From the IMG/VR virus record IMGVR_UViG_3300035698_006160, positions 1-33,019 of that record: 33,019 bases of DNA. One strand, given 5' to 3'. Origin of the DNA: a virus. Below, in pieces: positions 14,040-23,594 of the stretch (its first letter is position 1; every line of letters begins with the position of its first letter). Below the pieces are notes generated by a model. The model searched no databases. It saw only the letters and a list, made by a program, of their open reading frames with translations, and was not told the origin of the DNA. The position numbers and the translations under genes were made by a program.

Positions 14040-14732
14040 GTGGCCAATTTCGGTGCGATGGTCACCGAGATGCAGTCAGAATTGCGCAGGTCTGGGTCAA
14101 CCCATGCCAATGCCATGAAACTGGCCATTCTCGCTGCCGTTGATTTTTACAAGGACAAGCGCTTTCTCTTCAATGAGAGTGCCTTCACGCTTGCCTTGGC
14201 TGCTGACAAGGAATGGTATAGCGCAGCTGACCAGGCAGAGATTGGCAGGCTGGCGCAAATTGACAGCATCAAGGTCACTGATGGCAGCACAGAGTGGCCT
14301 GTGGACAAGCGCACCTTTGCTTATATTGAAGGCCAGCAGATCACCCCGTTGACCAAGGGGTCACCATCAGACTGGTGCTTCTATCGCCAGCAAATCAGGT
14401 TCTACCCGGTGCCCAACAAGGCATACACGCCAACCACGGTGTGGGGTGTGCTGCATTTGACTGACCCAGCGCAGGCCGCTGATTTTCAGGTGCTTGACAG
14501 ATCGCTGCAGGCGGACGTTGCCAGCATCCCAGGCAGCTATACAAATGCATGGTTTCTTGAGGCTTATGAGATGATCAAGTCATATGCAAAGGGGTATTAC
14601 TACCTACACCACCTGCGCAACACCACTGAAGCCGGCACCATGTTTGAATTTTCCAAGGCCCAGCGCATGGACTTGAACAGCAAGGCTATTGACCTGGGCA
14701 GTTCAAATCGCGTTCACCAGCAGGCTTTCTGA
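14040..14732 (+). CDS. Head-tail adaptor (gp4-like, phage adaptor family)
   Basis: The 230-residue protein from GTG 14040 (AAGGGG site upstream) has the layout of podovirus adaptor proteins. An N-terminal helix (ANAMKLAILAAVDFYKDKRFLFNE) is followed by short strands (FTLALAADKEWY, LAQIDSIKV, RTFAYIEG), the segment PSDWCFYRQQIRFYPVP and a C-terminal helical bundle (AWFLEAYEMIKSYAKGYYYL). Such proteins dock under the portal and prepare it for the tail hub. The stop overlaps the next start as TGATG. Confidence 0.75.
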   Translation: MANFGAMVTEMQSELRRSGSTHANAMKLAILAAVDFYKDKRFLFNESAFTLALAADKEWYSAADQAEIGRLAQIDSIKVTDGSTEWPVDKRTFAYIEGQQITPLTKGSPSDWCFYRQQIRFYPVPNKAYTPTTVWGVLHLTDPAQAADFQVLDRSLQADVASIPGSYTNAWFLEAYEMIKSYAKGYYYLHHLRNTTEAGTMFEFSKAQRMDLNSKAIDLGSSNRVHQQAF

Positions 14733-14989
14733 TGCCGCAAACAAATCAAATTGAACCAGAAGCAGGGCTTGACCCATGGGTCTACAGGTTCACAGCAAAA
14801 ATCCAAGAATACATTGGTGAGCTGCTTGATGCGCCAGACCCATGCTATGTGACCACATCATCTGACCTGCCTGATGCCGGCGAGTATAGGCAGGGCAGTA
14901 GGATATATCTGACTGACCAGAACAGGTCAGCCACCAGCTCTGGTGTCACAGGCACTGGGTGGTTTTATGAAGACGGAACGGGCGTTTAA
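14732..14989 (+). CDS. Small virion-associated hypothetical protein (85 aa)
   Basis: The 85-residue product starts at ATG 14732 inside the previous stop. The centre (YVTTSSDLPDAGEYRQGSRIYLTDQ) and the Trp-containing end (GTGWFYEDGTG) resemble short beta-rich pieces often found next to tail fibre genes, where a surface-displayed strand pair is likely. Function is not known. Its place between adaptor and fibre suggests a structural part of the tail. Confidence 0.6.
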   Translation: MPQTNQIEPEAGLDPWVYRFTAKIQEYIGELLDAPDPCYVTTSSDLPDAGEYRQGSRIYLTDQNRSATSSGVTGTGWFYEDGTGV

Positions 14990-14991
14990 TT

Positions 14992-16005
14992 ATGGGTGAC
15001 AGTTTCACAAGCAGGGGCAAGGTCAGGCTTCCAGAAGTGGGTGCCAAGCTGAATGTCTGGGGCGGTGATGATGGCCTTAATGAGATGATCAATTCATATG
15101 ACAAATGGATTGGTGGCTTTGAAGACATCACCATTGGCGCTGCTGACCACACCATCACAAGAGCTGATGGGGATGACGCCAGTGACTGGCTCAATCACGG
15201 CTGGAATCTCATAGGCACGCCGTCTGGCGCACGCAATGTGGTCATTCCTGCAATTGAAAACAGATTCTTGGTACGCAATGCCACTGGCCAGGCTATAACC
15301 CTGGGTACTGTTGCTGGCAGTGGTGTCACGCTGACCAATGGCCAGATTGCCCTGCTGACTTACAACGCAACGCTGGGTCAGTGGACAAACACCACACCCA
15401 ATGCGATTGCCACGGCTGCCACCATCGCTGGTGCGCTGACAGTGGCAGGCAAGGTGCGGGGTGTGACAGCCGGCACGGCATCAAGCGATGCTGCCACCAA
15501 GGGTCAACTAGATTCAGCCATTGCTGGGGCCAGCGTGGCTGGTGATGGCTCAGTGCTCAACAGCTCAAGTGATACCACACGGCGCTTTATTGAGCAGGCT
15601 GTGGTCTTCTTTGGTGCCATCTCTGGTGCCACCCAGGATGCAGCAGCTGATGAATGGATGGGCGTTAAGCTGAAGGCCACTCAGGTGGACGCCACAGGCA
15701 CCCTGGCCATCGGAACAATCAACAAGCTGACCACCCACAGCCTGACAGTCACGCTGCCAGCAGATGGTGCCGGCATTGATGGTGCTGACCTTGAAGATGG
15801 TGAAGTGCTCTTTGTGATTGATCAGAGCGGGGCCGTGGATACATCAGGCCAAGAAGCAACAATCAACGGCGGTGGGAATAACATTGTTTTGCAAGACCAG
15901 GCAGCCGCTGCCACAATGACGATCAACACAAACTATGCCATGGTCATATTGACCTGGGATGAAGGCAACAGCCGCTGGGATGCTGTTGCATACGGGAGCG
16001 CTTAG
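14992..16005 (+). CDS. Tail fibre-like structural protein
   Basis: A 337-residue protein rich in Gly, Ala, Thr and Asp with repeated short strands. The middle (about 140-180) holds ALTVAGKVRGVTAGTASSDAATKGQLDSAIAGA, a type of segment seen in trimeric phage fibres and adhesin stalks. Strand-rich parts on both sides (ENRFLVRNATGQAITLGT, GNNIVLQDQAAAATMTINTNYAMVIL) agree with a beta-fold. The N-terminus would attach to the tail. No receptor can be predicted from the sequence. It is followed by a second fibre or spike gene after two bases. Confidence 0.65.
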   Translation: MGDSFTSRGKVRLPEVGAKLNVWGGDDGLNEMINSYDKWIGGFEDITIGAADHTITRADGDDASDWLNHGWNLIGTPSGARNVVIPAIENRFLVRNATGQAITLGTVAGSGVTLTNGQIALLTYNATLGQWTNTTPNAIATAATIAGALTVAGKVRGVTAGTASSDAATKGQLDSAIAGASVAGDGSVLNSSSDTTRRFIEQAVVFFGAISGATQDAAADEWMGVKLKATQVDATGTLAIGTINKLTTHSLTVTLPADGAGIDGADLEDGEVLFVIDQSGAVDTSGQEATINGGGNNIVLQDQAAAATMTINTNYAMVILTWDEGNSRWDAVAYGSA

Positions 16006-16007
16006 AC

Positions 16008-17711
16008 ATGTCGGCAACATCAGATGTGATTTCGGGCGGTGGTGGTGACCCGGCCTATAGAACAGGCAAAGAGGTTGCACGCACGCTGACAGGCGCCGGA
16101 ACTATCACGGCAGCCACATATTTCAACAATAGTGGTGCCCCTACCGTCCTGAAGCAGAACATGGCATATGGGCGTGACCGCATACCTGACACTGGCTTGA
16201 CAGTTCGTGACTATTGGAATGTTGAGGTCGATATAACATCAGCGCCATACCGCATTGAGACTGCCACGGCCAATGCTGATGGCACACGCAATCTGGTCTG
16301 CTGCCTGCTGCCTGGTGCGAAGGGTTTTCTTGAATGGGATGGCACAGAATGGTGGTGGACAGGAGCTGGTGAGGCTTGGTGGCCAATGCAGAAGGGTGAC
16401 ACAGGCGCCTGGTTTGACCCTGGCAATACCGGCACATTCTATGACTTCGCATATTTTGAAGACGCGACCATTGGGCCAGGCGTCATCACGATGCGGCTTG
16501 ATGCTGCAACACCTGTCAAGCTAGAGTGCCGTGTGGAAGTGATGGGCCTTGCTGGTGCTCACTCTTCATCTGGCACGGCTGTCACGCATGCAGAAACCAA
16601 TAGCTGCCTTTCACCAAGACTTTTTGCGCTGAGTAACACCATTTTTGTGCTGGTCTATTATGAGGCCACAACAAGCCACACCAGGGCCATTGTTCTGACC
16701 CGAACGGCAGGGGCAACCACTCTGACGTTTGCTTCTGCATCAACAGTGATGAAAGCTAGTGCTGGCCAGATTTATGACAGCGTGACCCCTTTTCGCGGTG
16801 ATGCCACAAAATTCATATACCAGCACAATTCAGCTGTGGGTGACACATCCTACTATCCAGAATTTGCTTACTGTACGATTGCGGGCGCAGGTGCCAGCGC
16901 TGCCATAACACGCAACACAGGCGTGACCTTTAGCCAGTCCAGCGTTTCAAGGTCGCAAGGTGATTGTTGCGTTGAAGACCCTGGCACAGATGGAGTGTTC
17001 TGGGTGCTGCACAACAGCGTGCTGAGTGGCAGCAATAACTATGGCCATATGTCGCGATTCACGATTGTTGGCACCACGCCGACTGTATCCAATTCAGGGG
17101 CAGATCAATGGTTGCTGCCTAATGCCACAATAAACGCAAACACCACTATTGGGCGTGACCCAAAAGATGGCGGCATACTTTTGTATGACTACAATGCCGC
17201 TGGCGCGTATGGCATAGACACATCAGATGACGTGCCAAAAGTGATGGGAAAAACAAACGCACCGGCAATCATAACAGCCACATTTACAGGGCTAAATTCA
17301 CAAGCGCTTATTGGCACAGGCCTTTTTGGCGGTGTAATTATGGCACCGACAAGTGATAGGCCAATGAGATTTTCAAAGGACTTCTTCAAAGGTGGGGATG
17401 ATACCGGGCTGTCTGGCACATTATTCACTAATGGGGTCACCATCAGCACAAGCCCACAACCGGGGTTTGATTTGCGATATATGACACCAGTGGGGCCTAC
17501 GGGGGAATTAGGGCAGCACCCGGCTGATTTGGTCACGCTTGCGGGGAGTATCTACACCAGGGCTGTGGCTGCCCAGCATGGCGGGCATGATGCTATTGAG
17601 AACAAGGGGCAGATTCTCACATATGAGCAAGATAGCACCAACGATCACGTGGCAAAAATAAGTTTGAGAGAAGTAGGCAGCGCCACGCGCTACGCTTCGG
17701 CGGGGGTTTAG
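16008..17711 (+). CDS. Putative tail fibre or spike, receptor-binding candidate
   Basis: The 567-residue protein is beta-rich, with aromatic patches (WEWDGTEWWWTGAGEAWW-like run at about 110-126) and repeated strands spaced 45-60 residues apart. Motifs such as IFVLVYYEA, KFIYQHNSAVGD, VFWVLHNSVLSG and GGILLYDYN look like blades of a propeller. No catalytic motif is seen. Position among tail genes and lack of similarity to conserved parts fit a receptor-binding or depolymerase-like protein. The 3' end has more A and T and less typical codons than neighbours, consistent with exchange of host-range modules. Confidence 0.55.
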   Translation: MSATSDVISGGGGDPAYRTGKEVARTLTGAGTITAATYFNNSGAPTVLKQNMAYGRDRIPDTGLTVRDYWNVEVDITSAPYRIETATANADGTRNLVCCLLPGAKGFLEWDGTEWWWTGAGEAWWPMQKGDTGAWFDPGNTGTFYDFAYFEDATIGPGVITMRLDAATPVKLECRVEVMGLAGAHSSSGTAVTHAETNSCLSPRLFALSNTIFVLVYYEATTSHTRAIVLTRTAGATTLTFASASTVMKASAGQIYDSVTPFRGDATKFIYQHNSAVGDTSYYPEFAYCTIAGAGASAAITRNTGVTFSQSSVSRSQGDCCVEDPGTDGVFWVLHNSVLSGSNNYGHMSRFTIVGTTPTVSNSGADQWLLPNATINANTTIGRDPKDGGILLYDYNAAGAYGIDTSDDVPKVMGKTNAPAIITATFTGLNSQALIGTGLFGGVIMAPTSDRPMRFSKDFFKGGDDTGLSGTLFTNGVTISTSPQPGFDLRYMTPVGPTGELGQHPADLVTLAGSIYTRAVAAQHGGHDAIENKGQILTYEQDSTNDHVAKISLREVGSATRYASAGV

Positions 17712-17712
17712 A

Positions 17713-18222
17713 ATGTATCTGATACAGCAAGGCCAGGTCATTGTTGATGGCACAGATGTGGAGCCAGCCAGCGATGGAAAGGGCAACGTCAAATGGTCTG
17801 GGGGTATCATCAAGGGCGGCTATGTTGAGGCGCCAGATGACACTTGGACGCCAAGCATGGGGTATGGCACCAAGACCTGGGATGGCAGCACATTGGGCGA
17901 CAATCCAAAAGCGCCACCACCACCAAAGCCGGCAGACCCATGGGAAAACAAGAAAGAGATTCCACCAGATGATTTTGTGCCCCTTGTGGCGCAGGCCATC
18001 ACACCCAAGCGGTGGGCCAGGATTCGCAATGATGTCAACGCGCAGTGGGTTTTTGACACCATCATGGCGCCCAGTATGGCGGTGATAAATCCAAACGATA
18101 ATAACGGCAATTTCAAAAAGATGCTGGCCTATCTTGTCAGCACAAAGGGTGAAGATGGCCAGCTGTTGATGACCGCGGCAGAGGTTGCGCTGATACTTGC
18201 TGCGTGGCCTGACAAGGAATAA
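17713..18222 (+). CDS. Hypothetical tail-region protein (169 aa)
   Basis: The 169-residue protein starts one base after the fibre stop. The N-terminal 55 residues are beta-like. A Pro-rich linker (APPPPKPADPWENKKEIPPDDF) follows, and the C-terminal 85 residues are helical (MLAYLVSTKGEDGQ, TAAEVALILAAWPD). The linked two-domain shape and the position after a fibre recall fibre assembly chaperones or small baseplate proteins, but no family motif is recognised. Confidence 0.55.
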   Translation: MYLIQQGQVIVDGTDVEPASDGKGNVKWSGGIIKGGYVEAPDDTWTPSMGYGTKTWDGSTLGDNPKAPPPPKPADPWENKKEIPPDDFVPLVAQAITPKRWARIRNDVNAQWVFDTIMAPSMAVINPNDNNGNFKKMLAYLVSTKGEDGQLLMTAAEVALILAAWPDKE

Positions 18223-18231
18223 GCGGAAAGC

Positions 18232-20439
18232 ATGGAACCCGCAAAACTCATAAAACTGACACAGCGGGCTGGCGTCCATGGAGATGAAGCGCCAGATGAG
18301 AAGCCGGTGTCTGCCGGCCGCGGTGATCTGGTCATCACGTGGGATGATGTCAACTGGATAAGATTCAGGCGCACATCTCAGGGTGAGGAAGCGCTTTTTG
18401 AAGTGATTGGTGGCTGGCAGAAAGCTGTTGAAAATCTGTTCAAGGGAATTTGTAGGTTTCTCCATCAGTATGTTGAAAACGCCAACAGATATGCTTTTCT
18501 GGCATTGCTCAACCACAACAGCAGCTGGGCAATGTCTGATGGTGACCTGTACTTCACAACGCCCATAGGTTCACGTGGTGAGCTGTCAAACCCATTCACC
18601 ACAGTGCTGGGTGATGCCACTGTCTCAATCGCGCATACGGCGCATGGGCTGACTGATGGTCAATTCATGAACCTGCCCAAAGATTCAGAGATAAATGGGG
18701 CAGAATTTACCAGTGACCACTTTGAAGTGACTGTCACTGATGATGATAACTACACGATTGAAGCAGACACAGTGGCCACATCAGCCGGCGCTGGCGTTGG
18801 TGGCACTGTGCACTATGAATACTTCATACAGGTGCCAGGTGCCGGCATATTCGGCCTGGGCGGCTCTGGGTATGGCACTGGTGCCTTCGGTGCTAGGCTA
18901 TACGGCCGCGCATCCACCCAGTCACCACGCATGACAGTGGGGACAATCGACAACGGCGGGCAAAACCAATTCATGGCTTGGCGCGGTGGCCCTATCTATG
19001 AGCTGGCCCCATACATTGATGATGCTGGCCAGGCAACCACAGTGACCAATGGCACCTTTGATGCTGACAGTGACTGGACAAAAGGCGGAAACTGGGCAAT
19101 TGGGTCAGGTGTGGCCACCAAGACAGGTGGCGGTGCCAATGACCTTGAGCAAAACCAAGCCCTGTCAGCTGGTGCCTGGTACTATGTTGAACTGAATTTT
19201 GCCACTGTCACGGCTGGGTCTTTTGACATTGAGGTCAATGGCGTGCAGCTGGGCTCTTCAGTCACAGCTGCTGGATGGTTCAAAGAGGTTGTATGGAGTG
19301 GCGCAGGCGGCACGCAATTGCTTGCTGTGGTCGGCAATTCAGCAGCTGCCGGCACCATTGATGATGTGGTCATGCGCCCAATGAGGCACGCACACCTGCT
19401 GCCCAATGCGCCTGCGCAGGTCACTGGGTGCTTCATGACAGAGCAGCGCATACTGGTGGCCTATGGCACGCCAGACTCTGCTTCTGGTGAGTTTGACCCA
19501 TTGCGGGTGAGCTGGTCAGATCAAGAAAATCATCAGCAGTGGACAATCACCGCGGCCAACAAGGCTGGGTATTTTGTCCTGGGCACAGGCTCTGAGATTC
19601 GCCGGGCTTTGGCTGGCAAGGGTGAAAATTATTATTTGACAGACGTGGGCTTGTGGGTGTCCACGTTCGTGCCAAACCCCACCGTCGTCTATAACTTCAG
19701 GGAGCGTGGCAAGGCCTGTGGCGTGATCGGCGCCAATGCGGCCGTGGTCTCTGATGGCCGGCTGTACTGGGTTGGCGCCAACAAGCAGTTTTATGTGTAT
19801 GCAGGTGGTGAGCCAGTGCCCATCATTTGCAGTGTGCGCAATGACTTCTTTGACAATCTGGCACCAGCTCAGAATGATGCCATCCAGGCCATGTCAAACA
19901 GCTCATACAATGAAATATGGTTCTGGTACGCTGACAGGAGAGATGGCACCAACCAGGTGTCTAGGGCTGTCATCTATAACTATAAAACCGGCAAATGGAC
20001 CAAAGCCCAGCGCATCAGAACGGCTGCCATAGACGCTGGCGTTTTTGGCTTCCCCATCATGACTGATGGCTCTGGGCAGGTTTTCCTGCATGAGAGTGGG
20101 GCTGATGCTGCTGGGGGTGCGCTTGATTGGTTTGCCACGTCCAAGAATTTTGACATAGGCGATGGTAACAACCTGATGGAGCTGCAGGGCCTGACGTGGT
20201 CATCAAAAGAGCAGCAGGGCACCTGGCAGCTTTATATTGAAGGCTTTGAATATAATATAAATTCACCCATGGAAGAATCAGGGCAGATATTGCTCAACGC
20301 CAGCACAGAGTATGACAACAGCTTTGCGCCTGTGCAGGGTAGGGAGGCACGTTTGCGCTTTGTCGGCAATGGGTCACCCCAGGGCGGACGCATTGGAAAC
20401 CCTCGCTTTCTAATCCAAGACACAGGAAACCAATTCTGA
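18232..20439 (+). CDS. Tail hub, P22 gp10-like, with inserted jelly-roll-like domain
   Basis: The 735-residue protein resembles the packaged-DNA stabilisation or tail hub proteins of P22-like podoviruses. FGARLYGRAS, then WRGGPIYEL, the segment PNAPAQVTGCFMTEQRILVAYGT, VSWSDQENHQQWT, and SNSSYNEIWFWYADR all match that pattern, which forms a propeller-like body. Residues about 268-384 (19030-19385) form an extra module (NGTFDADSDWTKGGNW ... GTIDDVVMRPM) typical of galactose-binding-like folds. An N-terminal insert (VSIAHTAHGLTDGQF) is another beta module. The hub plugs the adaptor. The stop overlaps the next start as TGATG. Confidence 0.75.
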   Translation: MEPAKLIKLTQRAGVHGDEAPDEKPVSAGRGDLVITWDDVNWIRFRRTSQGEEALFEVIGGWQKAVENLFKGICRFLHQYVENANRYAFLALLNHNSSWAMSDGDLYFTTPIGSRGELSNPFTTVLGDATVSIAHTAHGLTDGQFMNLPKDSEINGAEFTSDHFEVTVTDDDNYTIEADTVATSAGAGVGGTVHYEYFIQVPGAGIFGLGGSGYGTGAFGARLYGRASTQSPRMTVGTIDNGGQNQFMAWRGGPIYELAPYIDDAGQATTVTNGTFDADSDWTKGGNWAIGSGVATKTGGGANDLEQNQALSAGAWYYVELNFATVTAGSFDIEVNGVQLGSSVTAAGWFKEVVWSGAGGTQLLAVVGNSAAAGTIDDVVMRPMRHAHLLPNAPAQVTGCFMTEQRILVAYGTPDSASGEFDPLRVSWSDQENHQQWTITAANKAGYFVLGTGSEIRRALAGKGENYYLTDVGLWVSTFVPNPTVVYNFRERGKACGVIGANAAVVSDGRLYWVGANKQFYVYAGGEPVPIICSVRNDFFDNLAPAQNDAIQAMSNSSYNEIWFWYADRRDGTNQVSRAVIYNYKTGKWTKAQRIRTAAIDAGVFGFPIMTDGSGQVFLHESGADAAGGALDWFATSKNFDIGDGNNLMELQGLTWSSKEQQGTWQLYIEGFEYNINSPMEESGQILLNASTEYDNSFAPVQGREARLRFVGNGSPQGGRIGNPRFLIQDTGNQF

Positions 20440-20864
20440 TGACTGGCACAGAAACGGCACCCGAAAAAGGCCCGCAAGATCCTGTGAAGCTATTGCAAGA
20501 CCATTGGCTGCGCCTGCGGCCGGTGATTGCCAAGGCCATGCCGTACCTGCGTGACTGTCTATCAGAGCGTGATCTGCTCAACATGGTGATGCAGGGCAGG
20601 CTTCAATTCTGGCCAGGCAAAAAGTGCTTCTGGGTCACGGCCATCATTGATCACCCGCTGCGCACAGGCCTTGACTTGATGCTGCTTGGTGGGGATGCCA
20701 AAGAGCTGCTAAAACTATATGATGAAGAGATTGAACCGTGGGCCAAGAATATCAAGGTGGACTTTGTGACTGGTCAGGGCCGTATGGGTGCAAAGAAGCA
20801 TACAAAGCAATACACTGACCGCGGCTTTGCCATAGATCGCTTTGTGATTTACAAGGAATTTTAA
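20439..20864 (+). CDS. GNAT-like phage protein (T7 gp13-like type)
   Basis: The 141-residue protein starts within the hub stop. RLQFWPGKKCFWVTAIIDHP, LMLLGGDAKELLKLYDEEIEPWAKN, then GQGRMGAKKHTKQYTDRGFAIDRFVIYKEF follow the layout of a family of small phage proteins with an acetyltransferase-like fold, found before internal virion protein genes. T7 gp13 is one comparison. The GRMG turn sits where GNAT proteins bind acetyl-CoA, but activity is doubtful. A role in virion maturation or core assembly is inferred from its place. Confidence 0.6.
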   Translation: MTGTETAPEKGPQDPVKLLQDHWLRLRPVIAKAMPYLRDCLSERDLLNMVMQGRLQFWPGKKCFWVTAIIDHPLRTGLDLMLLGGDAKELLKLYDEEIEPWAKNIKVDFVTGQGRMGAKKHTKQYTDRGFAIDRFVIYKEF

Positions 20865-20865
20865 G

Positions 20866-22209
20866 ATGGGCTCTGCACCAAGCAAAACCACAACCACATC
20901 ACGCACAGAGCTGCCCCCATGGCTTAATCAGGCGATGTCAAACAACATCGGCTCTGCCAACATGCTGACATCTGGCATGATACCAGGGCAGCCGGCTGGT
21001 GGCGGTGCAAACCCATACGGTGCCATGATGTATGGCGGTGGCGGTGATTTCGGCATGGGTGGTGGCCCATTTAGCGGCATGAGCATGCCCCAATTCAACC
21101 CAGATGGCACACCCATGGCACCAGCTGCGCCAACCATGGCAGATGGGTCTGGATTTACGCCACCCACATCATTTGTGCCCGACTTCAATCAAGACCAGCT
21201 TGACATGATGACTGGCGTGCGTGATCTGGGTGGATTGACCCCAGATCAGCTGGGGGCTGGTGTCTTCAATGACGTTGCGGGCATGGATTCCCCAGCCATC
21301 TCTGGTGACGTGAAGCAGATGCTGGCAACCCAGCTGGGTGGCATTGACCCAATCATGGCCGCGCAAATAGCGGACGCGCCAACCGTCAACGCCCGAATGT
21401 TCACAGATTTCAATTTCAACGACTATGCCAACCCATATCAAGATCAGGTGATGAACCCGCTGAAGGCAGACTTTGATGCCTATGGTGACCGATACCAGAG
21501 CCAGGTTGATGCTGATGCATCTGCTGCCGGCGCATACGGTGGTGGCAGGCATGCTGTGGCTGAAGGCATCGCTGCTGGCGATATTGGCCGGGCACGTGGC
21601 GCTGCCATGGGCTCTGCCTATGACAATATGTTCAAGACATCAGCAAACCTGATCAGCCAGGATGCTGCCAGGTCGCTACAAGCAGACAGCACCACAGCTG
21701 CCATGCAGCAGCAGCGCAATCTGATGCAATCGCAGATGCAGCAGCAGGCCAACATGCAGAATGGCCAGAATGACATGACAGCCAGGCTGACAAATGCAGG
21801 GCTGACAATGCAGGGGCTGACCGCTGATCAGGCATCAGCTCTGACCACATCAGGCCTCAATATGGCTGGGGCAGCAGCTGCTGGTGATGCTGCTGTGCAG
21901 TCACGTGGCATTAACCTGCAAAACCTTGGCCTGCTTGATCAGGTGGGCAGCCAGCAGTATGCGCATGACCAGGCCCGCATCATGGACCCATTTAATGCCC
22001 TGCAGGTACGCCAGAGCGCTGCCACAGGGGCTGCGCCATTCTTCGCTGGCCAGACAGCCACCCAGACTGGTGGCGGGGGTGGTGGTGGCCTTATCGGTGC
22101 GCTGGGCGGCGGCATGGGTGGTGCTGGCATGGCCAGCCTATTGGGGTTTAGTGGCCCACCTGGTTGGGCATTGGCCGGCCTTGGTGGTTTGGCGGGGCTG
22201 TTGTCATGA
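20866..22209 (+). CDS. Internal virion or DNA ejection protein A (447 aa)
   Basis: The 447-residue protein has a Gly/Pro/Met-rich disordered N-terminal quarter. A helical centre follows, with NPYQDQVMNPLKADFDAYGDR and the ASAAGAYGGGRHAVAEG segment that is typical of podovirus ejection-type proteins. It continues with a Met/Gln-rich helix (AMQQQRNLMQSQMQQQANMQN) and ends with a Gly-rich, hydrophobic stretch (residues 405-447) that could insert into a membrane. Such proteins leave the capsid first and help the DNA cross the envelope. The stop overlaps the next ATG as ATGA. Confidence 0.7.
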   Translation: MGSAPSKTTTTSRTELPPWLNQAMSNNIGSANMLTSGMIPGQPAGGGANPYGAMMYGGGGDFGMGGGPFSGMSMPQFNPDGTPMAPAAPTMADGSGFTPPTSFVPDFNQDQLDMMTGVRDLGGLTPDQLGAGVFNDVAGMDSPAISGDVKQMLATQLGGIDPIMAAQIADAPTVNARMFTDFNFNDYANPYQDQVMNPLKADFDAYGDRYQSQVDADASAAGAYGGGRHAVAEGIAAGDIGRARGAAMGSAYDNMFKTSANLISQDAARSLQADSTTAAMQQQRNLMQSQMQQQANMQNGQNDMTARLTNAGLTMQGLTADQASALTTSGLNMAGAAAAGDAAVQSRGINLQNLGLLDQVGSQQYAHDQARIMDPFNALQVRQSAATGAAPFFAGQTATQTGGGGGGGLIGALGGGMGGAGMASLLGFSGPPGWALAGLGGLAGLLS

Positions 22210-23594
22210 CCGGATTTTTCCAAAGCCCAGGCATGATGAAGGCAGCAATGCCAATGATCATGGCTGGCATGGGTCTATTGCAGCCCGGCAGCAGGGGTGA
22301 GCGCCTATCACGTGGCATGGGCGGCATGCTTGGTGGTCTGCAGCAGAATATGATGATGCAGGGTCAGCAGGCACAGCTTGACCAGCTGGAAGCATACAAG
22401 CGCCTGGCTGCAAATGAATACCCACAGATTGATGCTGCCAAGGCAGCGGCATTGGTGACTGACCCAGCGGGCCCTGGTGGTGAGCCTGGCCCTGTGCATA
22501 TGGACCAAGTGAATCCTTTCACTGGCAAGCCCATGATTGACAGCCTGGCTAACCTAAAGGGGCAGACTGAGGCCAAGGCAGCCAAGATGCAAAACACAGA
22601 CATGATGACTGCGCTGGGCCCACAGGCCGGCGCTGCCATGCTTGCCAAGCAGATGACAGACCCAGCAGACCTGGTGCGCTATGTGAACCCACAGCTGCTT
22701 GACCCAGAATTTAAGGGTGACATCTCAGGCCCAGCTTTCAGAGCTGTGCCAAAGGGCAGCGCATCTGAGGTTGCTATGGCAAACACAATGCTGCCATGGG
22801 ATTCTCTGACTACCAGCGCAAAAGACCGGATATTGGGCACTGAAGACTGGCGCAAGCAATTCTTGGCCACAGGTGGCGCGGTGTTTAGCCGGGACGAAAG
22901 CCAGACCAATGGCCTGGCCACAATCATGCAGCCCCAGGAGATGTATTTTGAACAAGACCCAGAAACTGGGAAAACCATCATGCGCATGGGTGCTGGCGTA
23001 GGTTCTGCCGGCAACACCAAGAAGACACAAAATGACATCCAGGGCGGCCAGATGACCATGAGGGATAGATGGTCACAGCTCAACCAGGCCCAGTCATACT
23101 ATGCGGAAAACTTTTCGACGTATGGCGGGCGTGCAGAGCAGTGGATGACTGGCCTGAAAGATAAGGCAGGCGGCTGGCTTGGTGATGTGACAGAGCAAGA
23201 AAAAGTGGCCTATGGTGACTTTGTGCGTTGGCGTCAAACCACGTCGAAAATGTATAACGAATTTCTGTCTGATCTTTCTGGCGCAGCGGTCACAGAGACT
23301 GAAAGCAAGCGCTTTGAGCCCACCATGCCCAAGACTACAGATGGCCCACTTGAATATGCCAACAAGTCTGATGAATTTAGAAAGCTGACAGAGAGTGCCA
23401 TGGCGCGTCTGCGCTTTGCTGAATTGAATGGCATGGACTGGGAAGGCATACCGCTTGACCAGGTGCCAGCGCTGATCACCAATGAGGCAAACACATATCT
23501 GCAGGTGCTGACACAGCAGGGCGTAGACCCAGCGCAGGCAAAGGTGCAGGCGCTTGAAAAGGTCAAGATGATGTATGGTCTGGGTGGCTTCTAG
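22206..23594 (+). CDS. Internal virion or DNA ejection protein B (462 aa)
   Basis: I start this gene at ATG 22206, which overlaps the upstream stop as ATGA, although an in-frame codon at 22164 exists. The 462-residue product begins with a Met-rich hydrophobic segment (MMKAAMPMIMAGMGLLQPG) that may contact membrane. It continues with helices rich in Gln (NMMMQGQQAQLDQLEAYKRL) and a mixed C-terminal region ending VQALEKVKMMYGLGGF. Length, composition and place between two other ejection candidates support an internal virion role. Confidence 0.65.
   Translation: MTGFFQSPGMMKAAMPMIMAGMGLLQPGSRGERLSRGMGGMLGGLQQNMMMQGQQAQLDQLEAYKRLAANEYPQIDAAKAAALVTDPAGPGGEPGPVHMDQVNPFTGKPMIDSLANLKGQTEAKAAKMQNTDMMTALGPQAGAAMLAKQMTDPADLVRYVNPQLLDPEFKGDISGPAFRAVPKGSASEVAMANTMLPWDSLTTSAKDRILGTEDWRKQFLATGGAVFSRDESQTNGLATIMQPQEMYFEQDPETGKTIMRMGAGVGSAGNTKKTQNDIQGGQMTMRDRWSQLNQAQSYYAENFSTYGGRAEQWMTGLKDKAGGWLGDVTEQEKVAYGDFVRWRQTTSKMYNEFLSDLSGAAVTETESKRFEPTMPKTTDGPLEYANKSDEFRKLTESAMARLRFAELNGMDWEGIPLDQVPALITNEANTYLQVLTQQGVDPAQAKVQALEKVKMMYGLGGF

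Noticed and set aside
14300-14308. DnaA box-like TGTGGACAA; also TGTGGATTA at 32817-32825
   Set aside because: Each has one mismatch to TTATCCACA, each is single and inside a gene. I saw no cluster that would mark an origin, though I could not scan systematically.
17617-18516. Long open frame (299 codons) on the minus strand
   Set aside because: It is antisense to three well-formed tail genes with good starts and has no recognisable protein features.
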